A stretch of 64,000 bases of DNA from Streptomyces abikoensis (GTDB lineage Bacteria; Actinomycetota; Actinomycetes; Streptomycetales; Streptomycetaceae). The translations under genes were made by a program, and so were the position numbers. Positions 35,756 through 45,577 of the stretch are shown piece by piece. The notes beneath the pieces were generated by a model that worked only from the letters and a program-made list of their open reading frames with translations, was not told the origin of the DNA and made no database searches. The stretch spans positions 434,001 to 498,000 of the forward strand of contig NZ_BMRT01000001.1 in NCBI RefSeq assembly GCF_014648775.1. The letters run 5' to 3'. Position 1 is the stretch's first letter. The number at the start of each line of letters is the position of its first letter.

Positions 35756-35836
35756 CGCCCCGTCGCGCGCCCGGCGCGCACGGCGTCCGCGCGGGCGGGC
35801 GGTGGTCATGGACGCACCAAAAGACGGTCATCCCGG

Positions 35837-35868
35837 TTAACGCGTTGGAAAAGCTTGCGCCCTAATCT
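35837..35868 (+). promoter_or_regulatory. GlnR-like box and -10 element ahead of ureA
   Basis: TTAAC-N6-GAAAA (35837-35852) resembles the GlnR half-sites gTnAC-n6-GaAAC with correct spacing, and TAATCT (35863-35868) is a plausible -10. Urease is a known GlnR target in S. coelicolor. The match is partial and the second site pair is not evident. Confidence 0.45.
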
Positions 35869-35901
35869 GCGGTCAGGGGCCGCGGGGAGAAGAACCCCAG
35901 G

Positions 35902-35916
35902 TCAACACTGTGTTGA
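35902..35916 (+). promoter_or_regulatory. TCAACA-CTG-TGTTGA palindrome before ureA
   Basis: A perfect 6-bp inverted repeat with a 3-nt centre lies 10 bp before the ureA ATG, overlapping the ribosome-binding region. It could be an operator or a translational hairpin. Confidence 0.45.
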
Positions 35917-35926
35917 GGTGGGATAC

Positions 35927-36229
<303 letters not shown>

Positions 36230-36240
36230 CGGGGGGCACC

Positions 36241-36552
36241 GTGATTCCCGGAGAGATCCTCCACGCCGACGCGCCCGTGCGGCTCAACGAAGGGCCGCGA
36301 CGCACCCGGCTGACCGTTCTCAACGCCGCCGACCGGCCCGTCCAGGTCGGCTCCCACTACCACTTCGCCGAGGCCAACCCGGGCCTGGCCTTCGACCGCG
36401 CGGCCGCCCACGGCATGCGCCTCGACATCGCCGCCGGCACCGCCGTGCGCTTCGAGCCGGGCATCCCGGTCGAGATCGCTCTCGTGCCCATCGGCGGCAA
36501 GCGCGTCGTCGAGGGGCTGCGCGGGGAGTGCGGGGGCCCGCTCGATGCCTGA
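36241..36552 (+). CDS. ureB: urease beta subunit
   Basis: A 103-residue beta subunit with the usual opening [17 protein letters not shown] and the conserved core [19 protein letters not shown] and [14 protein letters not shown] at 36226 overlaps the ureA stop, but the GTG at 36241 gives the family-typical IPGEI start after a GGGGGG ribosome site. It overlaps the start of ureC by eight bases, indicating coupled translation. Confidence 0.96.
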   Translation: MIPGEILHADAPVRLNEGPRRTRLTVLNAADRPVQVGSHYHFAEANPGLAFDRAAAHGMRLDIAAGTAVRFEPGIPVEIALVPIGGKRVVEGLRGECGGPLDA

Positions 36553-38266
36553 GCTGACCCGCGCCGAGTACGCCGCGCTCTACGGGCCGACGGCCGGCGA
36601 CCGGATCCGGCTCGCCGACACGAGCCTGCTCATCGAGATCGAGGAGGACCGCTGCGGCGGCCCCGGCCACGCCGGGGACGAGGCGGTCTTCGGCGGCGGC
36701 AAGGTCATCCGCGAGTCGATGGGCCAGTCGCGCGTCACCCGCGCCGAGGGCGCCCCTGACACCGTGATCACCGGCGCCGTCGTCCTCGACCACTGGGGGA
36801 TCGTCAAGGCCGACGTCGGCATCCGCGACGGACGGATCACCGGCATCGGCAAGGCCGGAAACCCCGACACCATGGACGGCGTCCACCCCGATCTCGTCAT
36901 CGGACCCGAGACGGAGATCATCTCCGGCAACGGCAGGATCCTCACCGCCGGCGCCGTCGACGCCCACGTCCACTTCATCTGCCCCCAGCTCGCCGACGAG
37001 GCGCTGGCCTCCGGCGTCACCACGCTCGTGGGCGGCGGCACCGGCCCCGCCGAGGGCAGCAAGGCCACCACCATCACCCCCGGCTCCTGGCACCTCGCCC
37101 GGATGTTCGAGGCGATGGAGGGCCACCCCGTCAACATCGGCTTCCTCGGCAAGGGCAACACCGTCTCCTACGACGCGATGCGCGCCCAACTGCGCGCCGG
37201 GGCCGTCGGATTCAAGATCCATGAGGACTGGGGCGCCACCCCCGCCGCCATCGACGCCTGCCTGAGCGTGTGCGAGGAGAGCGGCGCCCAGCTCGCCATC
37301 CACACGGACACCCTCAACGAGGCGGGCTTCGTCGGCGACACCCTCGCCGCCATCGCCGGACGCTCCATCCACGCGTACCACACCGAGGGCGCGGGCGGCG
37401 GGCACGCGCCCGACATCATCACGGTGGTCTCCGAGGCCAACGTCCTGCCCAGCTCCACCAACCCCACCCGGCCCCACACCGTCAACACCGTCGAGGAACA
37501 CCTCGACATGCTGATGGTCTGTCACCACCTCAACCCCGCCGTCCCCGAGGACCTCGCCTTCGCCGAGTCCCGGATCCGGCCCGGCACGATCGCCGCCGAG
37601 GACGTCCTCCACGACCTCGGCGCCATATCGATCATCTCCTCCGACTCCCAGGCCATGGGCCGGATCGGCGAGGTGGTCCTGCGCACCTGGCAGACCGCGC
37701 ACGTGATGAAGGAACGGCGCGGCGCCCTGCCCGGCGACGGCCGGGCCGACAACCGGCGGGCCCGCCGCTACGTCGCCAAGTACACGATCAACCCCGCCGT
37801 CGCCCAGGGCCTCGACCACGAGATCGGCTCCGTCGAGACCGGCAAGCTCGCCGACCTGGTGCTGTGGGAGCCCGCGTTCTTCGGCGTCCGGCCACTGCTC
37901 GTCCTCAAGGGCGGACAGATCGCCTACGCGCAGATGGGCGACGCCAACGCCTCCATCCCCACCCCCCAGCCCGTCCTGCCGCGCCCCATGTTCGGCGCCC
38001 GGGGCAGGGCGCCCGCCGCCAACTCGCTGAACTTCGTCACCCAGTGGGCGCTGGACGACGGGCTGCCCGAACGGCTGGGCCTGGGCAAGCGCTTCGTCCC
38101 CATCCTCGACACCCGACGCCTCACCAAGGCGGACATGCGCGAGAACGACGCCCGCCCCCGGGTGGAGGTGGACCCGGACACCTTCACCGTGACGATCGAG
38201 GGCGAGCCGGTCGAGCCGCGCCCGGCGGTGGAGCTGCCCATGGCCCAGCGGTACTTCCTCTTCTGA
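36545..38266 (+). CDS. ureC: urease alpha subunit (catalytic)
   Basis: A 573-residue nickel metallohydrolase. Active-site elements are present: the nickel-binding HVHFICPQ, the carbamylated Lys in [37 protein letters not shown] and the mobile-flap Cys/His in LMVCHHLNP. The length and C-terminus (PMAQRYFLF) are standard. It overlaps ureB and is followed by ureF, G and D for nickel loading. Confidence 0.98.
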   Translation: MPELTRAEYAALYGPTAGDRIRLADTSLLIEIEEDRCGGPGHAGDEAVFGGGKVIRESMGQSRVTRAEGAPDTVITGAVVLDHWGIVKADVGIRDGRITGIGKAGNPDTMDGVHPDLVIGPETEIISGNGRILTAGAVDAHVHFICPQLADEALASGVTTLVGGGTGPAEGSKATTITPGSWHLARMFEAMEGHPVNIGFLGKGNTVSYDAMRAQLRAGAVGFKIHEDWGATPAAIDACLSVCEESGAQLAIHTDTLNEAGFVGDTLAAIAGRSIHAYHTEGAGGGHAPDIITVVSEANVLPSSTNPTRPHTVNTVEEHLDMLMVCHHLNPAVPEDLAFAESRIRPGTIAAEDVLHDLGAISIISSDSQAMGRIGEVVLRTWQTAHVMKERRGALPGDGRADNRRARRYVAKYTINPAVAQGLDHEIGSVETGKLADLVLWEPAFFGVRPLLVLKGGQIAYAQMGDANASIPTPQPVLPRPMFGARGRAPAANSLNFVTQWALDDGLPERLGLGKRFVPILDTRRLTKADMRENDARPRVEVDPDTFTVTIEGEPVEPRPAVELPMAQRYFLF

Positions 38267-38278
38267 CGGGCGTCACCG

Positions 38279-38986
38279 ATGAGCACCATGTCCGAGCGGG
38301 CGCCGATGAGCACCATGTCCGCCGCGCTCCTCGTCCTGGCCGACGGCCGCTTCCCCGCCGGGGGCCACGCCCACTCCGGCGGTGCCGAGGCGGCCGTCAA
38401 GGCCGGCCGGGTCACGGACGGCGCGTCCCTGGAGGCGTTCTGCCGGGGGCGGCTGCACACCGCCGGGCTGACGGCGGCGGGGCTCGCCGCCGCCACGGCC
38501 GCCGGTATCGACCCGCTCGCCGTCGACGCGGCCGCCGACGCCCGCACCCCCTCGCCGGCCCTGCGGGCCGCCGCGCGCCGGCTCGGGCGCCAGCTGATGC
38601 GCGCCGCGCGCGCCGCCTGGCCGTCGCCCGAACTCGACGCCCTCGCCGCGGCCCTGCCGCGCGGCGCCCACCAGCCCGTCGTCCTCGGGCTGGTCGCCCG
38701 CGCCGCCGGGCTCGGCCCGCTCGCCGTCGCCCACGCCGCCGCGTACGAGGCGGTGAGCGGACCGGCGACGGCGGTGGTGCGGCTGCTGAGCCTCGATCCG
38801 TTCGAGGCTACGGCGGTGCTGGCGCGGCTGGCGCCGGAGCTGGACGCGGTGGCATCGGCGGCCGCCGACGCGGCGGGGGCGGCGCTGGTCGAGGGACTGG
38901 ACGCCCTGCCCGCGCCCGCCGCCCCGCTTCTCGACATCACGGCGGAGCAGCACGCCGCTTGGCCGGTGCGGCTGTTCGCCACGTAG
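38279..38986 (+). CDS. ureF: urease accessory protein UreF
   Basis: A 235-residue all-helical urease maturation factor that bridges UreD-urease and the UreG GTPase. Recognisable parts are [21 protein letters not shown], the central [27 protein letters not shown] and [20 protein letters not shown]. Two possible ATG starts lie nine codons apart inside an 18-bp direct repeat (38277-38294 and 38304-38321), so the N-terminus is uncertain; neither has a strong ribosome site. Confidence 0.93.
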   Translation: MSTMSERAPMSTMSAALLVLADGRFPAGGHAHSGGAEAAVKAGRVTDGASLEAFCRGRLHTAGLTAAGLAAATAAGIDPLAVDAAADARTPSPALRAAARRLGRQLMRAARAAWPSPELDALAAALPRGAHQPVVLGLVARAAGLGPLAVAHAAAYEAVSGPATAVVRLLSLDPFEATAVLARLAPELDAVASAAADAAGAALVEGLDALPAPAAPLLDITAEQHAAWPVRLFAT

Positions 38987-38996
38987 TCGCTGTCTC

Positions 38997-39042
38997 CCGG
39001 GGGCTCCGCCCCCGGACCCCCGCTCCTCAAACGCCGGAGGGG
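38997..39042 (+). repeat. Streptomyces dispersed intergenic repeat with hairpins
   Basis: Between ureF and ureG a unit reads CCGGGGGC-TCC-GCCCCCGG (38997-39015), then a second hairpin containing CTCCTCAAACGCCGGAG. I recognise this wording from many Streptomyces intergenic regions, where it is a common dispersed element. Here it sits inside an operon, between two genes that need balanced expression. Confidence 0.7.
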
Positions 39043-39068
39043 CTGTTTTCACACCCCGGAGGAACCAC

Positions 39069-39754
<686 letters not shown>

Positions 39755-39758
<4 letters not shown>

Positions 39759-40564
39759 CGCCACCGGTCGCCCTGGTCACGGCGCTCGCCCCCGACCCCG
39801 CCGGCGTGGTCGCGGCGGCCCGGATCGTCGCCGCCCCCGACGGCAGGGGCGGCACCGCCCTGCCCGTCCTGGAAGGCGGGGGGCCGTTCGCCCTACGCCG
39901 GGTCGGCGGGCGCGGGGCCGAGGCCCGGGTGGCGCTCGTGGGCGCCATGAGCGCCCCGCTCGGCGGCGACCGGCTGACGCTCGACGCCCGCGTCGAAGCC
40001 GGCGCCGCGCTGGCCTTCTCCACCACGGCCGCCACGATCGCCCTGCCGGGCCGCACGGGCGCGCCCGCCACCTACGACACCCGTATCGACGTGGCCGACG
40101 GCGCCGCCCTGCGCTGGCTGCCCGAGCCGCTGATCTCCGCGCACGGCAGCGACGTCCGGACGACGACCCGCGTGGCGCTCGGCGCCGGGGCCCGGCTGCT
40201 GCTCCGCGAGGAGCAGGTCCTGGGCCGGGCGGGCGAGCCCCCGGGGCGGCTGCGCTCGCGGCTGACGATCCATCACGCCGGACGCCCGCTGTTCGACCAG
40301 GAGCTGAACTACGGGCCGGGGGCGCCCGGCTGGGACGGTGGCGCGGTGCTCGGTGGGCATCGCGCGGTCGGCCAGCTCGTCGTCGTCCACCCGGCCTTCG
40401 AGGAACGGCCGATGGCGGCCCGGCCGCTCGGCGCGACCGCCGCCGTCACCCCGCTCGCCGGCCCGGCCGTCGTGGTGAGCGCGGTCGCGCGGGACGCACT
40501 TGAGCTGCGCAAGGTACTGGATTCCTGGGCAAGCGAGCTGAACGACGTAATCCGGGCGTTTTAG
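39755..40564 (+). CDS. ureD: urease accessory protein UreD
   Basis: A 269-residue UreD/UreH scaffold, the first factor to bind apo-urease and to form the nickel tunnel with UreF. Family elements are [24 protein letters not shown] text (residues near 88), [31 protein letters not shown] and [14 protein letters not shown]. The GTG at 39755 overlaps the ureG stop. It is the last gene of the operon; transcription then runs toward the secreted peptidase gene. Confidence 0.94.
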
Positions 40565-40744
40565 CGTCAGTTGGGGTGAAGGCCACCAGTCGTGCCGCGC
40601 CTCGTTACGTCATCTTTACGGATTAGTAAAGAACGCCCTCACACCCTGTCCTTTGTGGCAGGGGAGGCGAAAGGATTCCCACCTGCAGACCGCGTGATCA
40701 TCGCTGCCTTCCGGGCGGCGCACGAAGCAGGGGGAATTACTGTC

Positions 40745-42352
40745 TTGAGACCCAACGCGATAGCCGGCGCGGCCGGCACCGTGCTGGCCGGCACGCTCGT
40801 CGCCGGCTTCCTGGCCGCACCGACGGCGGGCGCGGCGCAGGCCGTGCCGGGAGGCGCCGCCGAGGCCAAGGGCGTGAAGATCGCCGCCGAGCGGGCCGCG
40901 AAGTCGGGCGTGACGTGGCAGGACTGTCCTGCCGACTGGGGGCAGCTGCCGAAGCCCATCCAGTGCGGCTTCGTCACGGTCCCCGTCGACTACGCCAAGC
41001 CCAACGGCCGCACCATCAAGATCGCCGTGGACCGGGCCAAGTCCACCGGCACCGCCGACGAGCGCCAGGGCGCGCTCGTCTACAACCCGGGCGGCCCGGG
41101 CGGTTCCGGCCTGCGCTTCCCCACGCGGGTCACGACCAAGAACCCGCTCTACGCCAACATCGCCAAGGCGTACGACTTCGTGGGCTTCGACCCGCGCGGC
41201 GTCGGCCGCTCGGCCCCGATCTCCTGCGTCGACCCCCAGGAGTTCGCCAAGGCCCCCAAGGCCGACCCGGTCCCCTCCGGCGAGGCCGACAAGCGCGCCC
41301 AGCGCAAGCTGGCCAAGGAGTACGCGGACGGCTGCTTCGAGCGCAGCGGCGACCTCCTGCCGTACCTGACGACGATGAACACCGCCCGTGACGTGGACGT
41401 CGTCCGCGCCGCCCTCGGCGAGAAGAAGCTGAACTACCTCGGCGTCTCCTACGGCACCTACCTCGGCGCCGTCTACGGCACGCTCTTCCCGACGCACGTC
41501 CGTCGCATGATCGTCGACAGCGTCGTCAACCCGGCCCAGGACAACATCTGGTACAAGGCCAACCTCGAGCAGGACATCGCCTTCGAGGGCCGGTTCAAGG
41601 ACTGGGAGAAGTGGGTCGCCCAGCACGACGACGCCTTCCACCTCGGCACCACCCAGGCCGCGGTCCACCAGAACTGGCTGAAGCTCCGCGCCTCCGCCAA
41701 GGCCAAGCCCATCGGCGGGGTCGTCGGCCCGGCCGAGCTGATCGGCTGGTTCCAGAAGGCCGCGTACTACGACTCCTCGTGGGTGCCGGTCGCCCAGACC
41801 TGGAGCAAGTACGTCGCCGGTGACGAGAAGCCGCTGATCGAGGCGGCCGGCCCGAACATGGCCGACAAGGCCGGCAACATCGCCGCGGAGAACGGCAACG
41901 CCGTCTACACCGCCGTCGAGTGCGCCGACGCCAAGTGGCCCACCAGCTGGAACAAGTGGGACCGGGACAACACCCGCGTGGACCGTCAGGCCCCGTTCAT
42001 GACGTGGTCCAACGCCTGGATGAACCTGCCCTGCGCCACCTGGAAGGGCCCGCAGTACAACCCGATCGAGGTCACCACGCACAAGGGCCTGCCGCAGACC
42101 CTCATCGTGCAGTCCGACCGTGACGCCGCCACCCCCTACGAGGGCGCGGTCGAGCTGCACAAGCGCTTCCGCGGCTCGCAGCTGATCACGGAGAAGGGCG
42201 CCGGTTCCCACGGTGTCACCGGCCTCGTCAACCCCTGCATCAACACCAAGGTTGACGCGTACCTCCTGACCGGCAAGCTCACCGGCGGCTCCGACGTGAC
42301 GTGCACCCCGCACGCCACCCCCCAGCCCCCGAAGGCCACCGCCGCCAAGTAA
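40745..42352 (+). CDS. secreted tripeptidyl aminopeptidase-like hydrolase
   Basis: A 535-residue exported serine peptidase of the SlpD/SlpE type (peptidase family S33). The signal peptide ends near AAPTAGAAQA. The oxyanion strand is LVYNPGGPGGSGL, followed by VGFDPRGVGRSAP; the nucleophile is in YLGVSYGTYLGAVYGTLFP, the acid in IVQSDRDAATPYEG and the His in KGAGSHGVTG. The TTG at 40745 has GGGGGAA ten bases upstream and opens directly onto the signal peptide; the frame upstream is non-coding in character. Full-length paralogue of the truncated gene at the window start. A perfect terminator follows. Confidence 0.93.
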   Translation: MRPNAIAGAAGTVLAGTLVAGFLAAPTAGAAQAVPGGAAEAKGVKIAAERAAKSGVTWQDCPADWGQLPKPIQCGFVTVPVDYAKPNGRTIKIAVDRAKSTGTADERQGALVYNPGGPGGSGLRFPTRVTTKNPLYANIAKAYDFVGFDPRGVGRSAPISCVDPQEFAKAPKADPVPSGEADKRAQRKLAKEYADGCFERSGDLLPYLTTMNTARDVDVVRAALGEKKLNYLGVSYGTYLGAVYGTLFPTHVRRMIVDSVVNPAQDNIWYKANLEQDIAFEGRFKDWEKWVAQHDDAFHLGTTQAAVHQNWLKLRASAKAKPIGGVVGPAELIGWFQKAAYYDSSWVPVAQTWSKYVAGDEKPLIEAAGPNMADKAGNIAAENGNAVYTAVECADAKWPTSWNKWDRDNTRVDRQAPFMTWSNAWMNLPCATWKGPQYNPIEVTTHKGLPQTLIVQSDRDAATPYEGAVELHKRFRGSQLITEKGAGSHGVTGLVNPCINTKVDAYLLTGKLTGGSDVTCTPHATPQPPKATAAK

Positions 42353-42377
42353 TCGCTGGTAGCGGTACCTGTCACGT

Positions 42378-42417
42378 CCGTGCCCCGGCCCGATATGGGC
42401 CGGGGCACGGTCTTTTT
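42378..42417 (+). terminator. intrinsic terminator after the peptidase
   Basis: A 14-bp perfect stem, CCGTGCCCCGGCCC with GGGCCGGGGCACGG, a 5-nt loop and a TCTTTTT tail. Confidence 0.95.
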
Positions 42418-42447
42418 GGGGTGGTGCGGCTGGCGGGAACGCCATAA

Positions 42448-42630
42448 GCGGCGGTTCTGGGTCGCATCAGAACTGACAACAGCCGCATCAAGCAGTGGGC
42501 CGCCACCACGCCGCCACCCGACCACGCGAAGATCCTCAGCCGCTGGGAACTCTTCAACGACGCCCGTACCTGCACCGCCATAGCCGCCTTCGCCATCCTG
42601 ATCCTTGTCGCTCTTCGGCCCGGTCACGCC
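42448..42630 (+). pseudogene. C-terminal remnant of a DUF1772-like membrane protein
   Basis: One frame here reads RTDNSRIKQWAATTPPPDHA, then ILSRWELFNDARTCTAIAAF and a final hydrophobic helix. This is the C-terminal pattern of DUF1772/anthrone-oxygenase-like membrane proteins (N-x-x-I-x-x-W, R-W-x-x-F-N-x-x-R-T). A stop codon directly precedes it and there is no start, so only the last third survives. The rest of 42418-42785 shows nothing else. The assignment is from recalled pattern and is moderate. Confidence 0.5.
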
Positions 42631-42785
42631 CGGGACAGCAGGTCCGGGAAACGGCAAGAGGGGCGTTCGCGTCAATCCGTGGAAGCTTGTTGCGCCGGTG
42701 ATCGACCCTCGCTGGAATAGGGCCGGAACCGGCGCCCACGGCTGCCGGGACCGAAGAATCGGGTCTGGAATCGGAAGGGGCAATC

Positions 42786-43139
42786 ATGCGCGCTCGCGCC
42801 GTGGCCGGAATCGGCCTCGCCGCTGTTCTGGCCACCACCGGTGTCGTCGCCACCGCCGGCACCGCTCTCGCCGGCACCAACGGCCAGCAGGTGTCCGTGC
42901 GGGACACCAAGGCCAACCTGAACTCCGTTCGCCTCACCGGAAAGAATCAGCACGGCGAGCCCGTCACCACATGCGTGGACTTCAACGGCCCGATAGCCAA
43001 GAAAGCGGGCTGGTGGTGGAAGGGCGGCATCAGCCTGAAGGGCTACAGCGGATTCGGCTGCAGCGGGCGTGTCCTTCGGAGCGCCAACAAGTCGGTTCCC
43101 GAGACCTGGGACAGCGACTGGTTCGAGATCAGGCTGTAG
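42786..43139 (+). CDS. small secreted protein, unknown
   Basis: A 117-residue protein with a clean signal peptide (MRARAVAGIGLAAVLATTGV, cleavage near TALAG). The mature part of about 88 residues has two Cys (TTCVDF and FGCSGR) that could form one disulfide, and an aromatic patch KKAGWWWKGGISLKGY. GGAAGGGG before the ATG supports expression. I do not recognise a family. Small one-disulfide secreted proteins in Streptomyces include inhibitors and lectin-like or antimicrobial factors; none is indicated specifically. Confidence 0.72.
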   Translation: MRARAVAGIGLAAVLATTGVVATAGTALAGTNGQQVSVRDTKANLNSVRLTGKNQHGEPVTTCVDFNGPIAKKAGWWWKGGISLKGYSGFGCSGRVLRSANKSVPETWDSDWFEIRL

Positions 43140-43142
43140 GGC

Positions 43143-43194
43143 TCACCGGGCCCGCGGAGCGGCTCGCGCACGGCCGACGTCGAGGGCCCGGTGA
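43143..43194. terminator. long inverted repeat between convergent genes
   Basis: TCACCGGGCCC and GGGCCCGGTGA (11-bp perfect arms) enclose 30 nt with further pairing, directly between the stops of the secreted protein and the methyltransferase. Confidence 0.7.
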
Positions 43195-43200
43195 CCGGCC

Positions 43201-43941
43201 TCAGGCCGGCTTGCGCCACACGGAGACGTGCTTCGTGGAGTCCTGGGTGAACGGGGATCCGTCCCAGTCCGCGACGCGACGCTCCAGCTCGAGCCCGGCG
43301 ATCCGCGCCATCAGGTCGAGCTCCGCCGGCCAGGCGTACCGGTGCCGGGAGTTTTCGCGGCGGTATTGGCCGTCCTCGCCGTCGCGGGTGAAGTGGTGCG
43401 AGACGAGCATCTGCTCGCCCAGGTCGAAGGTGTCGAAGCCGAGATGTCGCTGGGAGACGTCGAACGGCACCGCGACCTGGCCGGGCGGCAGGAGCCGCAG
43501 CGGCGGCACACCCAGCTCGATGACGAACCGACCGCCGGGCTCCAGATGCCGTGCGGCGTTGCGGAAGCACTCCACCTGCTCGTCCTGCGTGAGCAGGTTC
43601 GTGATGGTGTTGTAGACGAGGTAGACCAGGGTGAACCCGCCGGGAACGACGGTGGTGGCCATGTCCCCGATGACTACCGGGAGGGTGTCCTCGTCGATCT
43701 TGCGCCGCAGCACCGCTGCCATGTGCTCGGACAGTTCGATGCCGAGCACCGGCACGCCGCGTTCCCGGAGGGGGACTCCCACCCGTCCGGTTCCGATGGC
43801 GAACTCCAGCGCCCGGCCGTCTCCGGCGAGCTCGGCGAGGAAGGCGAGGGTCGGTCCGAGAACGGCGGCCGAGGACGCCTCGGCCTCCTCGGAGTCGTAG
43901 CGGTCGGCGGTCGCGCGGGTCCACAGTTCACTGCTCGTCAC
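43201..43941 (-). CDS. class I SAM-dependent methyltransferase
   Basis: A 246-residue Rossmann methyltransferase. Motif I is ALEFAIGTGRVGVPL, the acid of motif II is in VLGIELSEHM, motif III region VVIGDMATTVV and motif IV LVYLVYNTITNLLTQ. The C-terminal half has a beta-rich substrate lid (RHLGFDTFDLGEQMLVSHHF, RHRYAWPAELDLMARIAGLE). GTG 43941 gives the family N-terminus (TSSELWTRATADRYD). The acceptor is unknown and no neighbour suggests one. Confidence 0.88.
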   Translation of the reverse strand: MTSSELWTRATADRYDSEEAEASSAAVLGPTLAFLAELAGDGRALEFAIGTGRVGVPLRERGVPVLGIELSEHMAAVLRRKIDEDTLPVVIGDMATTVVPGGFTLVYLVYNTITNLLTQDEQVECFRNAARHLEPGGRFVIELGVPPLRLLPPGQVAVPFDVSQRHLGFDTFDLGEQMLVSHHFTRDGEDGQYRRENSRHRYAWPAELDLMARIAGLELERRVADWDGSPFTQDSTKHVSVWRKPA

Positions 43942-44084
43942 GGGTGGCCACTGTGCCGGGTGCCGAGGGGCGCTGTCGACGCATTTAAGTCCCCCGCGGC
44001 TCAGCGCGCGCAGCCCGCAACTCGTCGTCGCCTTGCCAGGGCTTCGGCCCGACCGCCCCGCACCTCGTATCACTAAGAGGTTGT

Positions 44085-44190
44085 CTCACGTGGGCAGATT
44101 CCTGAGTTCCTTGCAGCAGGTCGGGGCGATGGCCATAGCTGACCACAGCTCCGCCAGTCGTTGCGGACCGCGTACGGGATCTTGAGACCA
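44085..44190 (-). mobile_element. possible IS end remnant
   Basis: AGGTTGTCTCACG (44087-44099) closely resembles AGGCTGTCCCACG at 44806-44818 beside the IS5-type transposase fragment. On the minus strand a frame reading PYAVRNDWRSCGQLWPSPRP runs to a stop next to this sequence, as the 3' end of a transposase would. The family is not identified, so this is tentative. Confidence 0.35.
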
Positions 44191-44200
44191 TGAGCAGCCC

Positions 44201-44803
44201 ATGGCAGGCTCGTGCCGCATGATCGATGAGTTCGCGAAAGACAACCTGCACAAGAGACTGCGGCGGGACCGTGAGGCGCTGCTCTGGAAGCTCGATGGCT
44301 TGTCCGAATACGACGCGCGCCGGCCTCTGACAGTGACCGGGACCAACCTCCTCGGCCTGGTCAAACACGTGGCCACGGTCGAGGCCAGGTACTTCGGTGA
44401 GGTCTTCGACCGCCCTTCTCCGGAACCGCTGTGCCGGTGGCAGGACTCCGACGGCAGCGATCAATGGGCGGCCGAGAACGAGACGCGCGATCAGATCATC
44501 GGGTTCTACCGGCGCACGTGGGAACACTCGGACGCGACGATCAACGAGCTTGCCCTCAATGCCCGCGGCCACGTGCCCTGGTGGTCGGAGCCTTATCCGA
44601 ACACGAACCTGTTCGCCATCATGGTTCATGTCCTCGGCGAGACCATCCGGCATGCCGGGCACGCAGATATCTTGCGCGAGGGCGTCGACGGCCGGACCGG
44701 GGTGCGCGCCGAAAACGAGCAGCCGATCGACGAGGAAGCCCGTGCAGCCTACTTCGCGAAGATCGAGCGGGCCGCCAGGACGGCCGCACCAACCAAATCT
44801 TAG
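44201..44803 (+). CDS. DinB-family protein
   Basis: A 200-residue four-helix protein of the DinB/DUF664 superfamily of metal-binding enzymes, often thiol-dependent transferases. The three metal-ligand positions fall in LLGLVKHVATVEARYFGEVF (first His) and VLGETIRHAGHADILREG (two His). The ATG at 44201 and one at 44219 are both possible; neither has a strong ribosome site. It lies between two IS-like remnants and has somewhat more A/T than its neighbours, consistent with recent arrival. The substrate is unknown. Confidence 0.83.
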   Translation: MAGSCRMIDEFAKDNLHKRLRRDREALLWKLDGLSEYDARRPLTVTGTNLLGLVKHVATVEARYFGEVFDRPSPEPLCRWQDSDGSDQWAAENETRDQIIGFYRRTWEHSDATINELALNARGHVPWWSEPYPNTNLFAIMVHVLGETIRHAGHADILREGVDGRTGVRAENEQPIDEEARAAYFAKIERAARTAAPTKS

Positions 44804-44805
44804 AA

Positions 44806-45143
44806 GGCTGTCCCACGATGTGACGTGATGTTCGAGCGGCATGATGCCGGTCATGAGTGCTGATCCGCCGAAGTGTCTGGTTCCTGATGCCCGATGGGAG
44901 CTGGTCGCCCCGTTATTGCCGTCGTTCGCGGCTCGACCGCAAGGCGGTGGGACCGCTCCGTGTGACGAGCAGGCCGTGTTCACGGCAGTGGTGTACGTCC
45001 TGATCAGCGGCCGTGCCTGGCGGCATCTGCCGCCGACGTTCGGCACGTCGCCCGCCACCGCGCATCGCCGCTTCACGGTATGGACCGAGGCCGGCCTGTG
45101 GCGTCGGTTCCACCGCACGTGGCGACTTCGGTTCATGAGCTGA
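44806..45143 (+). mobile_element. IS5-family element, left end with truncated transposase
   Basis: An IS-type end (GGCTGTCCCACGAT) is followed by an ATG at 44841 (or 44856) and about 100 residues of an IS5-family transposase N-terminus: DARWELVAPLLPSFAARPQG, then QAVFTAVVYVLISGRAWRHL and TAHRRFTVWTEAGLWRRFH. The frame then ends at 45143 and no DDE catalytic part follows, so the element is dead. It contains a TTA codon, rare in Streptomyces. The right end and the rest of the transposase are replaced by ATP-grasp sequence. Confidence 0.8.
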
Positions 45144-45577
45144 ACCGCCGCCGGGTACCCGTCTTGCGGTTCGATCCGGGGCGGGATCTCCCCGGAATGG
45201 CCGTGCTCGCCCGCGCCGAGTACAAGCCCGCTCAGCTCGCCACAGCCTTGCGGCTAGGGCTGCTGGTTCCCGAAGTGGCCGACGTGCGCGCGGTCGTCGT
45301 GGGCAACCAGACATTCTGTGCGCGCATCATGGCTCCGCCTGGCGTGCTCGACTGGCGGGTCGAGTACCGCAACTTGCGCTACGAGCCGGTCGACTGCCCG
45401 ACCGACGTACGCAGCGCCGTGGCGGCGTTCGTCCAGGATTTCGGCCTGAAGTTCGGGGCGTTTGACTTCGCCGTAACCGCCGCTGGTGCCTGGTGGCTCC
45501 TGGAGTGCAACCCGAACGGTCAATGGGCGTGGCTGGAAGAAGCGGCCGGCCTGCCGATCACTGCCGCGATGTCCCCC
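45135..45577 (+). pseudogene. internally deleted ATP-grasp (graspetide ligase-like) gene
   Basis: The frame from about 45135 reads as collapsed pieces of an MvdD/TgmB-type ATP-grasp ligase. First comes a pre-ATP-grasp strand (ELNRRRVPVLRFDPG), then EYKPAQLATALRLGLLVPE, then VVVGNQTFCARIMAPPGVLD, DFGLKFGAFDFAVT and the metal-binding WWLLECNPNGQWAWLEEAAG. About 60 residues seem missing before EYKPAQ and about 80 between LLVPE and VADVRA, so the ATP-binding core is gone. The 5' end is replaced by the IS fragment. Active relatives install ester or amide links in graspetide peptides. Confidence 0.65.
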
